47,210 nucleotides of DNA from Streptomyces sp. MBT53 (GCF_016654115.1 NZ_JAEQAZ010000054.1:1-47210), one strand, 5' to 3'; counted from the first letter of the stretch, positions 17,455 to 26,153 are shown. Numbers and translations: made by a program. Notes: a model not told the origin generated them from the sequence alone.

Positions 17455-17510
17455 CAATGTCCGTCCGATGTCCGCGCCCGCATGGAAACCAAGGAGACCC
17501 CGGATCCACC

Positions 17511-17933
17511 TCACCCGAGGAAGCTCAACCGCACCTGACGGTCGGCATTGTCAATGTTGGTGTCGACCAGACACACCGACTGCCACGTCCCCAACTCCAG
17601 CCGCCCGCCCAGCACCGGCAGCGTCGCGTGCGGCGGTACGAAGGCCGGGAGGACGTGGTCGCGGCCGTGGCCGGGGCTGCCGTGGCGGTGCTGCCAGCGG
17701 TCGTCGGCGGGGAGAAGGGTGTGCAGGGCGGCGAGGAGGTCGTCGTCGCTGCCCGCGCCGGTTTCGAGGATCGCGACGCCCGCGGTGGCATGCGGGACGA
17801 AGACGTTGAGGAGGCCGTCGCGGCCGGCCGCCACCTCCCGCAGGAAGGCCTCGCAGTCGCGGGTCAGGTCCATGACCCGCTCCCTGGAGCCGGTGGCGAC
17901 GTGCAGAACTCGGGTGGTGAAGGCAGCTGGCAT
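17511..17933 (-). CDS. YjbQ/UPF0047 family protein
   Basis: This 140-residue protein belongs to the YjbQ (UPF0047) family: HATAGVAILETG near the middle, the histidine-rich HRHGSPGHGRDH, and the C-terminal LGTWQSVCLVDTNIDNADRQV segment, which resembles the conserved GxWQxIxLxExD region. YjbQ of E. coli has weak thiamine-phosphate-synthase activity, but the family's physiological role is unsettled. ATG 17933 has AGGA upstream and fits the usual length; ATG 17951 is in frame. It stands alone between the LacI region and the sulfonate operon. Confidence 0.85.
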   Translation of the reverse strand: MPAAFTTRVLHVATGSRERVMDLTRDCEAFLREVAAGRDGLLNVFVPHATAGVAILETGAGSDDDLLAALHTLLPADDRWQHRHGSPGHGRDHVLPAFVPPHATLPVLGGRLELGTWQSVCLVDTNIDNADRQVRLSFLG

Positions 17934-18018
17934 GTTCCCATCCTGACCCATGCGTCGGGTTGCCCACCCGGTCGGCCGACCGGCCCGTGATACGAGGGGT
18001 CCAGTCCGCGAGACACCG

Positions 18019-18048
18019 TTGACCGTGGCACGCCATCTGACCTAGTTT
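18019..18048 (+). promoter_or_regulatory. Promoter of the sulfonate operon leader
   Basis: TTGACC (18019-18024) and TAGTTT (18043-18048) are 18 bases apart. The -10 ends seven bases before the leader ATG at 18056, so transcription should begin at or next to the A of that ATG, giving a leaderless leader ORF. Confidence 0.55.
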
Positions 18049-18055
18049 CGGCCGC

Positions 18056-18139
18056 ATGTTGCGTTCAGTTCTGCTCACCACGCGCGGTCACATCGACCTG
18101 CTGCGGGTGGCCTCCGCCGCGTGTTGTCGCGGCTGCTGA
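18056..18139 (+). CDS. Cysteine-rich leader peptide of the sulfonate operon
   Basis: This 27-codon ORF contains RGHIDLLRVASAACCRGC and then stops. The HIDLxRV...CC pattern is the well-known actinobacterial leader found before sulfur-assimilation genes. Three Cys codons, two adjacent, sit in the last six codons, so ribosome stalling under cysteine shortage could control the operon 127 bases downstream. There is no ribosome-binding site in front and a -10 element is seven bases upstream, so it is probably translated from a leaderless mRNA. The mechanism is inferred from cysteine-responsive attenuation described in mycobacteria. Confidence 0.8.
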   Translation: MLRSVLLTTRGHIDLLRVASAACCRGC

Positions 18140-18266
18140 CGCCTTCTTCCGCCTCACCCCCTCCCTTCCCGCACTCCGTCGCGCCCGCGCACACCGTCGT
18201 GACGCGGCGGCGTTGAGGCGTACCCCCTTCCTCACCGGACGCTCTCCCCCACTCCGTGGAGCACCC

Positions 18267-19172
18267 ATGAGCATCAGCCATGCCCCACCCGGCTCTCCCG
18301 GGCCCGACATTTCCCGTATATCCGCCTCGAAGGCCGATCCGGACGCCCGCTCGGACGAGCCCGCGCCCCTCGAACTCCTCCCCCTCGTCCCCACCTCCTC
18401 CCGCCGCACCCGCGTCCCTCGCTGGCTGCGCCGCACCACCGGCCCGCTCGTACTGCTCGCGCTGTGGCAACTCCTCAGCAGCACAGGCGTGTTGACCTCC
18501 GACGTGCTCGCCTCGCCCGGGCGGATCGCGCACGTCGGCTGGGATCTGATCGACAACGGCTCGCTGCCCTCCGCCATGACCACCTCGCTCCAGCGCGTCG
18601 CGATCGGGCTGCTGCTCGGCACCGTCATCGGCACCGGACTCGCCCTGGTCTCCGGCCTGTTCAGGATCGGCGAGGACCTGGTCGACGCGCCCGTGCAGAT
18701 GCTCCGAACCGTGCCCTTCGTGGGGCTGATCCCGCTGTTCATCATCTGGTTTGGCATCGGCGAGGCTCCGAAGGTCGCCATCATCACGCTCGGTGTGACC
18801 TTCCCGCTCTATCTCAACGTCTACGCCGGAATCCGGGGCGTGGACAGCCAGTTGATCGAGGCCGGGGAGTCGCTCGGGCTGACCCGCTGGGGGCTCGTAC
18901 GGCATGTGGTCCTGCCGGGCGCACTGCCCAACGCGATGACCGGGCTGCGCTACTCCCTCGGTATCGCCTGGCTGGCGCTCGTCTTCGCCGAGCAGATCAA
19001 CGCGGACGCCGGGATCGGCTTCCTCATGGTGCAGGCGCGGGACTTCCTGCAGACCGACGTGATCGTGGTCTGCCTGATCGTCTACGCCTTCCTCGGCCTG
19101 CTGGCCGACTTCGTCGTCCGAACCCTCGAAAGGCTGTTGCTGCAATGGCGACCGACGTTCACGGGCCGGTGA
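18267..19172 (+). CDS. ssuC: Aliphatic sulfonate ABC permease
   Basis: This 301-residue protein has a charged N-terminal tail of about 60 residues, then the SsuC/TauC/NrtB permease fold with the EAA loop VDSQLIEAGESLGLTRWGLV and then VLPGALPNAMTGL. The ATG at 18267 has GGAG nine bases upstream; the in-frame start at 18213 lacks one. It is the first structural gene after the cysteine leader and overlaps the ATPase gene by 28 bases. Confidence 0.88.
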   Translation: MSISHAPPGSPGPDISRISASKADPDARSDEPAPLELLPLVPTSSRRTRVPRWLRRTTGPLVLLALWQLLSSTGVLTSDVLASPGRIAHVGWDLIDNGSLPSAMTTSLQRVAIGLLLGTVIGTGLALVSGLFRIGEDLVDAPVQMLRTVPFVGLIPLFIIWFGIGEAPKVAIITLGVTFPLYLNVYAGIRGVDSQLIEAGESLGLTRWGLVRHVVLPGALPNAMTGLRYSLGIAWLALVFAEQINADAGIGFLMVQARDFLQTDVIVVCLIVYAFLGLLADFVVRTLERLLLQWRPTFTGR

Positions 19173-19897
19173 CCGCACAGCCGGTCACCTCGCAGGCGGT
19201 GCGCGTCGAGGGGCTGACCCGCTCCTTCGACGGCCGCCCCGTCATCGACAGGCTCCAACTCGACGTACGGCAGGGCGAGTTCGTGGCGCTGCTCGGCCGC
19301 AGCGGCTGCGGCAAGTCCACGTTGCTGCGCATCCTCGCCGGGCTCGACCGGGACATCGAGGGCACCGTCCTCGTACCGCGCCGCAAGGCCGTCGCGTTCC
19401 AGGCACCCCGGCTGATGCCGTGGAAGAAGGTGTGGCGCAACGTCCTGCTCGGACTGCCCGGCAAGCCCGAACGGACCGTGGCGGAGCGGGCGTTGGCGGA
19501 GGTCGGGCTCGGGGACCACGCCGACGCCTGGCCCAAGACGCTGTCCGGCGGCGAGGCGCAGCGCGCCTCGCTGGCCCGTGCCCTGGTGCGCGAGCCCGAT
19601 CTGCTGCTGCTCGACGAGCCGTTCGGCGCGCTCGACGCCCTCACCCGCATCAAGGCCCAGCGGCTGGTGGGCGAGCTGTGGCAACGGCGGGGCTGCGCCG
19701 TCCTGTTGGTGACCCACGACGTCGAGGAGGCCGTGCTGCTCGCCGACCGTGTCCTGGTGATGGACGACGGCGTCATCGCGCACGAGCAGCACATCGACCT
19801 CGACCGGCCGCGCGACATCACCGACCCCCGGTTCGCCGAACTGCGCGCCGGACTCCTGGAACGCCTCGGTGTCGACACCGCCGCCGAAGCCGCCTGA
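19145..19897 (+). CDS. ssuB: Sulfonate ABC ATPase
   Basis: This 250-residue ATPase has Walker A GRSGCGKST (51-59), the Q-loop in FQAPRLMPWKKV, signature LSGGE (132-136) and Walker B LLLLDEPFG (152-160), followed by the switch His in LLVTHDVEEA. FQxPRLMPWKxVxxNV is typical of the SsuB/TauB/NrtD group. The ATG at 19145 lies inside ssuC, which suggests coupled translation. Confidence 0.92.
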   Translation: MATDVHGPVTAQPVTSQAVRVEGLTRSFDGRPVIDRLQLDVRQGEFVALLGRSGCGKSTLLRILAGLDRDIEGTVLVPRRKAVAFQAPRLMPWKKVWRNVLLGLPGKPERTVAERALAEVGLGDHADAWPKTLSGGEAQRASLARALVREPDLLLLDEPFGALDALTRIKAQRLVGELWQRRGCAVLLVTHDVEEAVLLADRVLVMDDGVIAHEQHIDLDRPRDITDPRFAELRAGLLERLGVDTAAEAA

Positions 19898-19910
19898 ACT
19901 CCCCCACGCC

Positions 19911-19940
19911 TCAACCCAGTTCAACCTTGTTCAACCCAGT
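19911..19940 (+). repeat. Three 10-base direct repeats before ssuA
   Basis: TCAACCCAGT, TCAACCTTGT and TCAACCCAGT stand directly head to tail in the 79-base ssuB-ssuA gap. The outer copies are identical and the unit is about one helical turn. Confidence 0.8.
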
Positions 19941-19976
19941 CGTCCAGACCAGTTACCGAGAACGGACTCCCCCCTC

Positions 19977-21002
19977 ATGCGACGAAGCCTCGTCCCCGCC
20001 GCCCTGTTGCTCCCGCTCGCCCTCCTGCTCTCCGCCTGCGGCGGGAACTCGGCCGCCGAGACCTCGACCGGCACCGACGGCAAGGGATCGCTCACCCTCA
20101 ACGTCGGTGACCAGAAAGGCGGTTCGGAGGCGGTTCTGCGGGCCGCCGGTGAACTCAAGAACCTGGACTACAAGATCAAGTGGTCCACGTTCACCTCCGG
20201 CCCGCCGCTCCTGGAGGCCGTCAACGCCAAGGCCGTCGACATCGGCGGAGTCGGCAACACCCCGCCGGTGTTCGCGGCGGGCGCCGGCTCGAAGATCAAG
20301 GTGGTGGCCGCCTGGCACGGCACGTCCGAGGGCGACGCCGTCCTCGTGCCGAAGGACTCGAAACTCACCTCGCCGCAGCAGCTCAAGGGCAAGTCCATCG
20401 CCGTGGCGCAGGGTTCGTCCGCGCACTTCCAGCTGGTCGCCTCCCTCAAGGCGGCCGGGCTCGCACTGAGCGACGTCAAGGTCAAGTACCTCCAACCGGC
20501 CGACGCGCTGGCCGCGTTCACCTCCGGCAAGATCGACGCGTGGGCGGTGTGGGACCCGTACACCTCGCAGATCCTCCAGGCCAAGCAGGGCCGCGTCCTC
20601 ACCACCGGTCAGGGCGTGACCAACGGGCTCACCTTCCAGGTGGCGGCGCCCGGCGCACTGGCGGACAAGAAGAAGGCCGCCGCCATCAAGGACTACCTGG
20701 ACCGGCTGCGGCGGGCCCAGACCTGGGTGTTCTCCCACCAGGAGGCGTGGGCCAAGGTGTGGTCGAAGGACACCGGGCTGCCGTACGAAGTGGCGCTGGC
20801 CTCGGTGAAGCGCACCAACTCCACCCGGGTCTCGGTCGCCGTCGACAAGCCGCTCATCGCCTCGGAGCAGCAGATCGCCGACACCTTCACCCAACTCAAG
20901 CTGATTCCACGGAAGGTGGACTTCGCCGAGTTCGTGGACACGCGCTACAACGGCAGCCTGCCGGCCTCCACCTCCGCCCCGCGCACCACGGGAGGTTCGT
21001 GA
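19977..21002 (+). CDS. ssuA: Sulfonate-binding lipoprotein
   Basis: This 341-residue protein has a lipoprotein signal (LLLSAC, lipid Cys21) and then the SsuA/TauA-type receptor fold: LNVGDQKGGSEAVLRAAG, AVDIGGVGNTPPVFAAGAG and KIDAWAVWDPYTSQI. The ATG at 19977 gives a clean signal peptide; its ribosome-binding site is weak. It sits between the ATPase and the monooxygenase genes, consistent with import of alkanesulfonates followed by desulfonation. Confidence 0.92.
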   Translation: MRRSLVPAALLLPLALLLSACGGNSAAETSTGTDGKGSLTLNVGDQKGGSEAVLRAAGELKNLDYKIKWSTFTSGPPLLEAVNAKAVDIGGVGNTPPVFAAGAGSKIKVVAAWHGTSEGDAVLVPKDSKLTSPQQLKGKSIAVAQGSSAHFQLVASLKAAGLALSDVKVKYLQPADALAAFTSGKIDAWAVWDPYTSQILQAKQGRVLTTGQGVTNGLTFQVAAPGALADKKKAAAIKDYLDRLRRAQTWVFSHQEAWAKVWSKDTGLPYEVALASVKRTNSTRVSVAVDKPLIASEQQIADTFTQLKLIPRKVDFAEFVDTRYNGSLPASTSAPRTTGGS

Positions 21003-21003
21003 C

Positions 21004-22146
21004 ATGGGTGTGCGTCTGCACTGGTTCCTGCCGACCGGCGGCGACGGCCGTACGCTCGTCGACCGGCACGCCTACGGCCCCAACCGCGCGGGAGCGGTCC
21101 GCGGGGTGCGGCCGCCGGACATCGAGTACCTCGCCCAAATCGCCAAGGCGGCCGAGCAGTTGGGCTTCGAGGCGGTACTCACGCCGACCGGAACGTGGTG
21201 CGAGGACGCCTGGCTGACCACCGTGGCGCTCGCGCAGCACACCGAGCGGCTGAAGTTCCTGGTGGCGTTCCGGCCGGGGGTGATCTCGCCGACGCTCGCC
21301 GCGCAGATGGCGGCGACCTATCAACGCCTCACGCGCGGGCGGCTGTTGCTCAACGTCGTCACCGGCGGCGACTCGGCCGAGCAGCGACGCTTCGGCGACC
21401 ATCTCGACCACGACCGGCGATACGCCCGTACCGACGAGTTCCTGTCGGTCGTACGAGGGGTGTGGCGCGGCAAGCCGTACGACTTCGACGGGGTGCACTA
21501 CCAGGTCGAGGGCGGGCTGACGGCACTGCCGCCCGATCCGGTGCCGCAGGTGTTCTTCGGTGGTTCGTCGGCGGCGGCCGGGCCCGTGGCCGCCCGGCAT
21601 GCGGACGTGTATCTCACCTGGGGAGAACCGCCCGCGCAGGTCAAGGAGAAGATCAACTGGATTCGCGGGCTCGCCGAGCGCGAGGGGCGGGACGTGCGGT
21701 TCGGGGTACGGCTGCACACCATCTCGCGGGACTCGTCGGCCGAGGCGTGGGCGACCGCGAACCGGCTGCTCGACGACCTCGACGCGGACACGATCGCGGC
21801 GGCGCAGACGGCGCTCGGGCGCAGTGAGTCGGTGGGGCAGCAGCGGATGCTGGCGCTGCACGGCGGTTCGCGTGCCGATCTGGAGATCCATCCGAACCTG
21901 TGGGCGGGGGTCGGTCTCGTCCGGGGCGGCGCGGGCACCGCGCTCGTGGGCAGCCATGCCGAGGTCGCCGATCTGATCGAGGAGTACCACTCGCTGGGCG
22001 TCGAGCACTTCGTGCTGTCCGGGTATCCGCACCTGGAGGAGGCGTACTGGTTCGGCGAGGGCGTGATTCCCGAGCTGGCTGCGCGCGGGCTGGTCGAGGG
22101 GCCGGCGCGGGCGGGGGTGCCGTTCCTCGTGGGCAGCGGGCGCTGA
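21004..22146 (+). CDS. ssuD: FMNH2-dependent alkanesulfonate monooxygenase
   Basis: This 380-residue enzyme matches the length and landmarks of SsuD (luciferase-like fold): GVRLHWFLPTGGDGR at the start, FLVAFRPGVISPTLAAQMAA, LLLNVVTGGDSAEQRRFGD, and PQVFFGGSSAAAGPVAARHAD. It oxidises alkanesulfonates to aldehyde and sulfite using FMNH2 from a separate reductase. GGAGG lies just upstream of ATG 21004, which begins one base after the ssuA stop. No ssuE-type reductase gene is adjacent. Confidence 0.93.
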   Translation: MGVRLHWFLPTGGDGRTLVDRHAYGPNRAGAVRGVRPPDIEYLAQIAKAAEQLGFEAVLTPTGTWCEDAWLTTVALAQHTERLKFLVAFRPGVISPTLAAQMAATYQRLTRGRLLLNVVTGGDSAEQRRFGDHLDHDRRYARTDEFLSVVRGVWRGKPYDFDGVHYQVEGGLTALPPDPVPQVFFGGSSAAAGPVAARHADVYLTWGEPPAQVKEKINWIRGLAEREGRDVRFGVRLHTISRDSSAEAWATANRLLDDLDADTIAAAQTALGRSESVGQQRMLALHGGSRADLEIHPNLWAGVGLVRGGAGTALVGSHAEVADLIEEYHSLGVEHFVLSGYPHLEEAYWFGEGVIPELAARGLVEGPARAGVPFLVGSGR

Positions 22147-22200
22147 GCGCGCGGGAGGGGGTTCGGGAAGATCCACGGCCTCGGTGCTGTTCGTAGAAGC

Positions 22201-23277
22201 GTGAACAACACCCGTGAGGTCGACGTGGTCGTCATAGGCGCCGGGCAGGCAGGACTCGCCGGCGCCTATCACCTGCGGCGCACCGGTTTCGAGCCGGAGC
22301 GCGACTTCGTGGTGCTGGACCACGCGCCCGCGCCGGGCGGTGCCTGGCAGTTCCGGTGGCCGTCGCTCACGTACGGCAAGGTCCACGGGATGCACGCGCT
22401 GCCGGGCATGGAACTGACCGATGGGGATCCCGACCGGCCGTCCGCCGAGGTCATCGCCGAGTACTTCGCCGCCTACGAGCGTGCCTTCGACCTGAGGGTG
22501 CGGCGGCCGGTGGATGTGCAGGCGGTACGGGAGGGCGAGGGCGGGCGGCTGCTCGTGGAGACATCGGACGGTACGTGGTCGACGCGGGCGCTGATCAACG
22601 CGACCGGCACCTGGGACCGGCCGTTCTGGCCGCGCTATCCGGGCCAGGAGACTTTCCGGGGGCGGCAGTTGCACACCGCTCAGTACCCGGGGCCCGAGGA
22701 GTTCGCCGGGCTGCGGGTGGTCGTGGTGGGCGGGGGCGCGTCCGGTACGCAGCATCTGATGGAGTTGGCGCCGTACGCGGCGACGACGACGTGGGTGACC
22801 CGGCGTCCACCGGTCTTCCGCGAAGGGCCCTTCACCGAGGACGTGGGGCGGGCGGCCGTCGCGCTGGTGGAGGAGCGGGTGCGACAGGGACTGCCACCGA
22901 GGAGTGTCGTCTCCGTGACGGGGCTGCCGCTGAACGACGCGATCCGGCAGGCCATCGCGGACGGGGTCCTGGACCGGCAGCCGATGTTCGACCGGATCAC
23001 GCCCGAGGGCGTGGCCTGGGACGACGGCCGCCATGTGGACGCCGATGTCATCCTGTGGGCGACCGGCTTCCGGGCGGCGATCGACCACCTGGCACCGCTG
23101 AAGCTGCGCGGCCCGGGCGGCGGCATCCGGCTCGACGGCACCCGGGTGACCGCCGATCCCCGCATCCATCTGGTCGGCTACGGGCCGTCCGCGAGCACCA
23201 TCGGCGCCAACCGCGCGGGGCGTGCGGCCGTACGGGACATCAGACGGCTGTTGGCCGGTGAGCCGGTCGCGGTCTGA
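22201..23277 (+). CDS. FAD/NADPH-dependent flavin monooxygenase-like oxidoreductase
   Basis: This 358-residue protein has two Rossmann dinucleotide motifs: GAGQAGLA at 13-20 for FAD and GGGASG at 177-182 for NADPH. LINATGTWDRPFWP and VILWATGF are the conserved FMO/BVMO-type ATG segments. It starts at GTG 22201, 54 bases after ssuD, with no clear Shine-Dalgarno. It may be cotranscribed with the sulfonate genes and act in sulfur scavenging, but that is only positional. The last 47 bases of the gene are the first part of a degenerate tandem repeat that extends past the stop. Confidence 0.85.
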   Translation: MNNTREVDVVVIGAGQAGLAGAYHLRRTGFEPERDFVVLDHAPAPGGAWQFRWPSLTYGKVHGMHALPGMELTDGDPDRPSAEVIAEYFAAYERAFDLRVRRPVDVQAVREGEGGRLLVETSDGTWSTRALINATGTWDRPFWPRYPGQETFRGRQLHTAQYPGPEEFAGLRVVVVGGGASGTQHLMELAPYAATTTWVTRRPPVFREGPFTEDVGRAAVALVEERVRQGLPPRSVVSVTGLPLNDAIRQAIADGVLDRQPMFDRITPEGVAWDDGRHVDADVILWATGFRAAIDHLAPLKLRGPGGGIRLDGTRVTADPRIHLVGYGPSASTIGANRAGRAAVRDIRRLLAGEPVAV

Positions 23278-23430
23278 AGTCGCCTCCCTGGGGGCGCGTC
23301 CGTCCTACGGGACTTCAGGCGGCCGTCGGCCTGAGGGGCGCTCACGGTCTGAGGCCGCCCTCCGGGGGCACTTCGCCCCCACCGGACCTCGGGCGGACGT
23401 CGGCCGGGGAGCCGGCCGCCGCCCGACGTC
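23231..23430. repeat. Degenerate 75-base tandem repeat across a gene 3' end
   Basis: The final codons and stop of the monooxygenase gene (23231-23305) recur at 23306-23380 and, shorter, from 23380. TACGGGACATCAGACGGC, TACGGGACTTCAGGCGGC and ACCGGACCTCGGGCGGAC mark the three starts. GGTCTGA, which includes the stop codon, is kept in the second copy. The period of 75 keeps the frame. Confidence 0.75.
23364..23380. terminator. Bidirectional hairpin terminator
   Basis: GGGGGC (23364-23369) pairs with GCCCCC (23375-23380) around ACTTC, between the convergent monooxygenase and mltG genes. It lies inside the second copy of the 75-base repeat. Confidence 0.55.
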
Positions 23431-23442
23431 TTCCCGGGCAGG

Positions 23443-24288
23443 TCACTTCGCGGGCTGCGAACTGCCGCTCTTCTGAGCCGCGTTGAACTCCGCGACATTG
23501 CGCTGGTGCTCCTCGTAGGTGGCCGCGAAGCGGGTGTCGCCGGGCTTGACCGTGACGAAGTAGAGCCAGTCGCCCGGGGGCGGGTTGATCGCGGCGCGCA
23601 TCGCGTCCTCGCCCGGGTTGTCGATCGGGGTGGGCGGCAGGCCCATGCGCTGGTAGGAGTTGTAGGGGCTGTCGACCCGGGTGTCGTTCGTGGTCGTCCT
23701 CAACGTGCTGCGGTTGAGGGCGTAGTTGATGGTGGAGTCCATCTGGAGGGGCATCCCGCGTTCGAGGCGGTTGAAGATGACCCGGGCCACCTTCCCCATG
23801 TCGGCCTTGGAGGCCGCCTCGGCCTGGACGATGCTCGCGATGGTGACCGCCTGGTAGACGTTCATCGCGTTGCGCTGGGCGCCGGCCGCGACCGGGGCGC
23901 CGTTGAACTTCCGGTTCGCGATGTTGACCATGAACGACAGCAGCGACTCCGGCGTGGCCTTCTCCTTCAGCGGATAGGTCGCCGGGAAGAGATAGCCCTC
24001 GGGGTTGCCCTCCGCGTCGTTCGGCAGCTTGAGGCCGGCTTTCGGGATGGCCTTCTTGGTGGTGCCGGCCGGGAGCGCGAGGGCCTTGTCGACGGCGTCG
24101 TAGATCTGGCCCGAGCGCCAGCCCTCCGGGATGACCAGCGAGGTGGGGCGTGCGTCCCCCTCGCCTGCCAGGCTGAGCAGCGGCACCGCCACGGCGGTAC
24201 CGGCCACGACAGCCCCGGTCGCGATGAGGGCGACCCGGCCCCGGCGGGTCAGTCGAATCGTGCTCCGTGGCGGAGTGTTCATCTGCAT
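23443..24288 (-). CDS. mltG: Endolytic murein transglycosylase MltG (YceG-like)
   Basis: This 281-residue protein has one N-terminal membrane anchor (about 19-42) and an extracytoplasmic YceG domain. EGYLFPATY (97-105), ASIVQAEA with the likely catalytic Glu157, and NRLERGMPLQMDST (173-186) are the diagnostic segments. MltG cuts nascent glycan strands at the membrane. It is shorter than the main actinobacterial MltG (often over 350 residues, encoded near aroE), so it may be a second, stand-alone paralogue. ATG 24282 is an alternative start; neither has a strong ribosome-binding site. Confidence 0.85.
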   Translation of the reverse strand: MQMNTPPRSTIRLTRRGRVALIATGAVVAGTAVAVPLLSLAGEGDARPTSLVIPEGWRSGQIYDAVDKALALPAGTTKKAIPKAGLKLPNDAEGNPEGYLFPATYPLKEKATPESLLSFMVNIANRKFNGAPVAAGAQRNAMNVYQAVTIASIVQAEAASKADMGKVARVIFNRLERGMPLQMDSTINYALNRSTLRTTTNDTRVDSPYNSYQRMGLPPTPIDNPGEDAMRAAINPPPGDWLYFVTVKPGDTRFAATYEEHQRNVAEFNAAQKSGSSQPAK

Positions 24289-24330
24289 GCGGGCACGGTA
24301 ACCCGCATATCGTCACAATCCCGGCATATC

Positions 24331-24364
24331 TTCAGCTTGTCGGTTTCGGTTCAGCTTGTCGGTT
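24331..24364. repeat. Tandem 19-base duplication at the ABC gene stop
   Basis: TTCAGCTTGTCGGTT occurs at 24331-24345 and again at 24350-24364. The second copy holds the last codons and stop of the ABC exporter gene (stop at 24351-24353 on the minus strand). Confidence 0.8.
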
Positions 24365-26153
24365 CCAGTTGGGCGTCCCGGCGTACGAGAGCCGCGTACC
24401 GCCCGTCCAGTTCGAGCAGTTCCTCGTGCGTGCCCCGTTCCGCCACGTGCCCGGAGTCGAGGACCACGATCTGGTCGGCGCTGCGGATGGTGGACAGGCG
24501 GTGGGCGATGGTGAGCGTGGTGCGGTTGGCCGACAGGGCGTCGATGGCGTCCTGGACGGCCGCTTCGGTGCGGTTGTCGAGCGCGCTGGTCGCCTCGTCG
24601 AGGATGAGGACCGGCGGGTCGCGCAGGATCGTGCGCGCGATGGCAAGCCGCTGCTTCTCACCGCCGGAGAACCGGTGGCCGCGCTCGCCGACGACCGTGT
24701 CGTACCCGTCGGGCAGGCCCGCGATGTGGTCGTGGATCTGCGCCGCGCGTGCCGCCGCGTACAGCTCCTCGTCGGTGGCGTCCGGCTTCGCGAAGCGGAG
24801 GTTGTCGGCGACCGTGGCATGGAAGAGGTACGTCTCCTGGGAGACGACGCCGACGGCACGCGCGAGCGTGTCGAAGTCCAGGTCGCGGACGTCGACCCCG
24901 TCGAGGGTGACACGGCCGCCCGTCACGTCGTAGAGCCGGGGCGCGAGATAGCCGAGGGTCGACTTTCCGGCGCCGGTCGGGCCGACGATCGCGAGGCTGT
25001 TGCCCGCCGGGACGGTGATGTCGATGCCGTCGAGGATCGCGCCGCTCTTGTCGTCGTAGTGGAACTCGACGCCCTCGAAGGCGACTTCGCCCTTGATGCT
25101 GTCCAGGTGGACCGGGTTCTCGCGTTCGGTGATGTCGATCGGGAGGTCGAGGTACTCGAAGATGCGCGCGAAAAGCGCCAGCGAGGTCTGGATCTGGACG
25201 CCGGTCGACAGCAGGCTGACGGCCGGGCGGAACAGGCCCTGCTGGAGCGAGACGAAGGCGACGATGGTGCCGATCGAGACGTCCGGGCCGCCCATCTGGA
25301 GGGCGATTCCGGCGGTCCAGTAGATGACGGCGGGCATCGCGGCCATGACGATCGAGATGACGGCCATGCGCCAGCGCCCGGCCATGTTCGACCTGATCTC
25401 CAGGTCGACCAGGCCCTCGGACTCCTCCGAGAAGGACTGGGTGAGGGAGTCGGAGCGACCCATGGTGCGGCCGAGCAGGATGCCGCTGACGGACAGCGAC
25501 TCGGTGACCGTGGCGGCCATCACGGCCATCTGCTTCTGGCGCCGGGTGGCGATCTTCTTGCGTTCGTTGCCGACCCGCCGGCTGATCCAGACGAAGACCG
25601 GGAGCAGCAGCAGCGAGACGACGGTGAGCCGCCAGTCCAGGGCGATCATCGCGATGATCGTGGCGACCACACTGGTCAGGTTCGACACCAGGGAGGTGGC
25701 CGTGGAGGTGACGGTGGCCTGCATGCCGCCGATGTCGTTGGCTATACGGGACTGGACCTCGCCGGTGCGGGTCCGGGTGAAGAAGGCGAGCGACATGCGC
25801 TGCAGCCGGCCGTAGACGGCCGTGCGCAGGTCGTGCATGACGCGCTGGCCGACCGTCGTGGAGATGAGGGTCTGCAGTACGCCGAAGATGCTGGTCAGGA
25901 CGGCGCTCAGGATCATGCCGAGCGCGAGCAGGCTCAGCAGTCCGGTGCGGCCCTGCGGGATGGCGACGTCCAGCGTCTCCTTCAGCAGGAACGGGGTCGC
26001 CACGGTCACCAGGGACGCGGCACCGACCAAGAGGCCGACGACCGCGAGCCGGGCGCGGTAGGGCTTGAAGAGCTTGAGGATGCGGCGCACCTGCCGGGGC
26101 TGGTCGGTCGAGGTGCCTGGGGACGGTGTCCAGTTGATTTCGTCGCGGGGCAT
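24351..26153 (-). CDS. ABC exporter half-transporter
   Basis: This 600-residue fusion has six membrane helices (about 30-310) followed by an ATPase: Walker A GPTGAGKST (391-399), signature FSGGE (495-499), Walker B VLILDE (515-520) and switch His551. All motifs are intact, so it can work as a homodimer. Family members export drugs, lipids or peptides; the substrate is not readable. GTAGGAGACC precedes the ATG. It is divergent from a MarR gene with a palindrome between them, which suggests MarR control, possibly drug-responsive. Confidence 0.9.
   Translation of the reverse strand: MPRDEINWTPSPGTSTDQPRQVRRILKLFKPYRARLAVVGLLVGAASLVTVATPFLLKETLDVAIPQGRTGLLSLLALGMILSAVLTSIFGVLQTLISTTVGQRVMHDLRTAVYGRLQRMSLAFFTRTRTGEVQSRIANDIGGMQATVTSTATSLVSNLTSVVATIIAMIALDWRLTVVSLLLLPVFVWISRRVGNERKKIATRRQKQMAVMAATVTESLSVSGILLGRTMGRSDSLTQSFSEESEGLVDLEIRSNMAGRWRMAVISIVMAAMPAVIYWTAGIALQMGGPDVSIGTIVAFVSLQQGLFRPAVSLLSTGVQIQTSLALFARIFEYLDLPIDITERENPVHLDSIKGEVAFEGVEFHYDDKSGAILDGIDITVPAGNSLAIVGPTGAGKSTLGYLAPRLYDVTGGRVTLDGVDVRDLDFDTLARAVGVVSQETYLFHATVADNLRFAKPDATDEELYAAARAAQIHDHIAGLPDGYDTVVGERGHRFSGGEKQRLAIARTILRDPPVLILDEATSALDNRTEAAVQDAIDALSANRTTLTIAHRLSTIRSADQIVVLDSGHVAERGTHEELLELDGRYAALVRRDAQLEPTS

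Noticed and set aside
17482..17538. 18-codon ORF next to operator 3 as a real gene
   Set aside because: The AAGGAG lies inside the ORF rather than upstream of it, and it overlaps the end of the YjbQ-like gene; more likely a by-product of the lost divergent gene.
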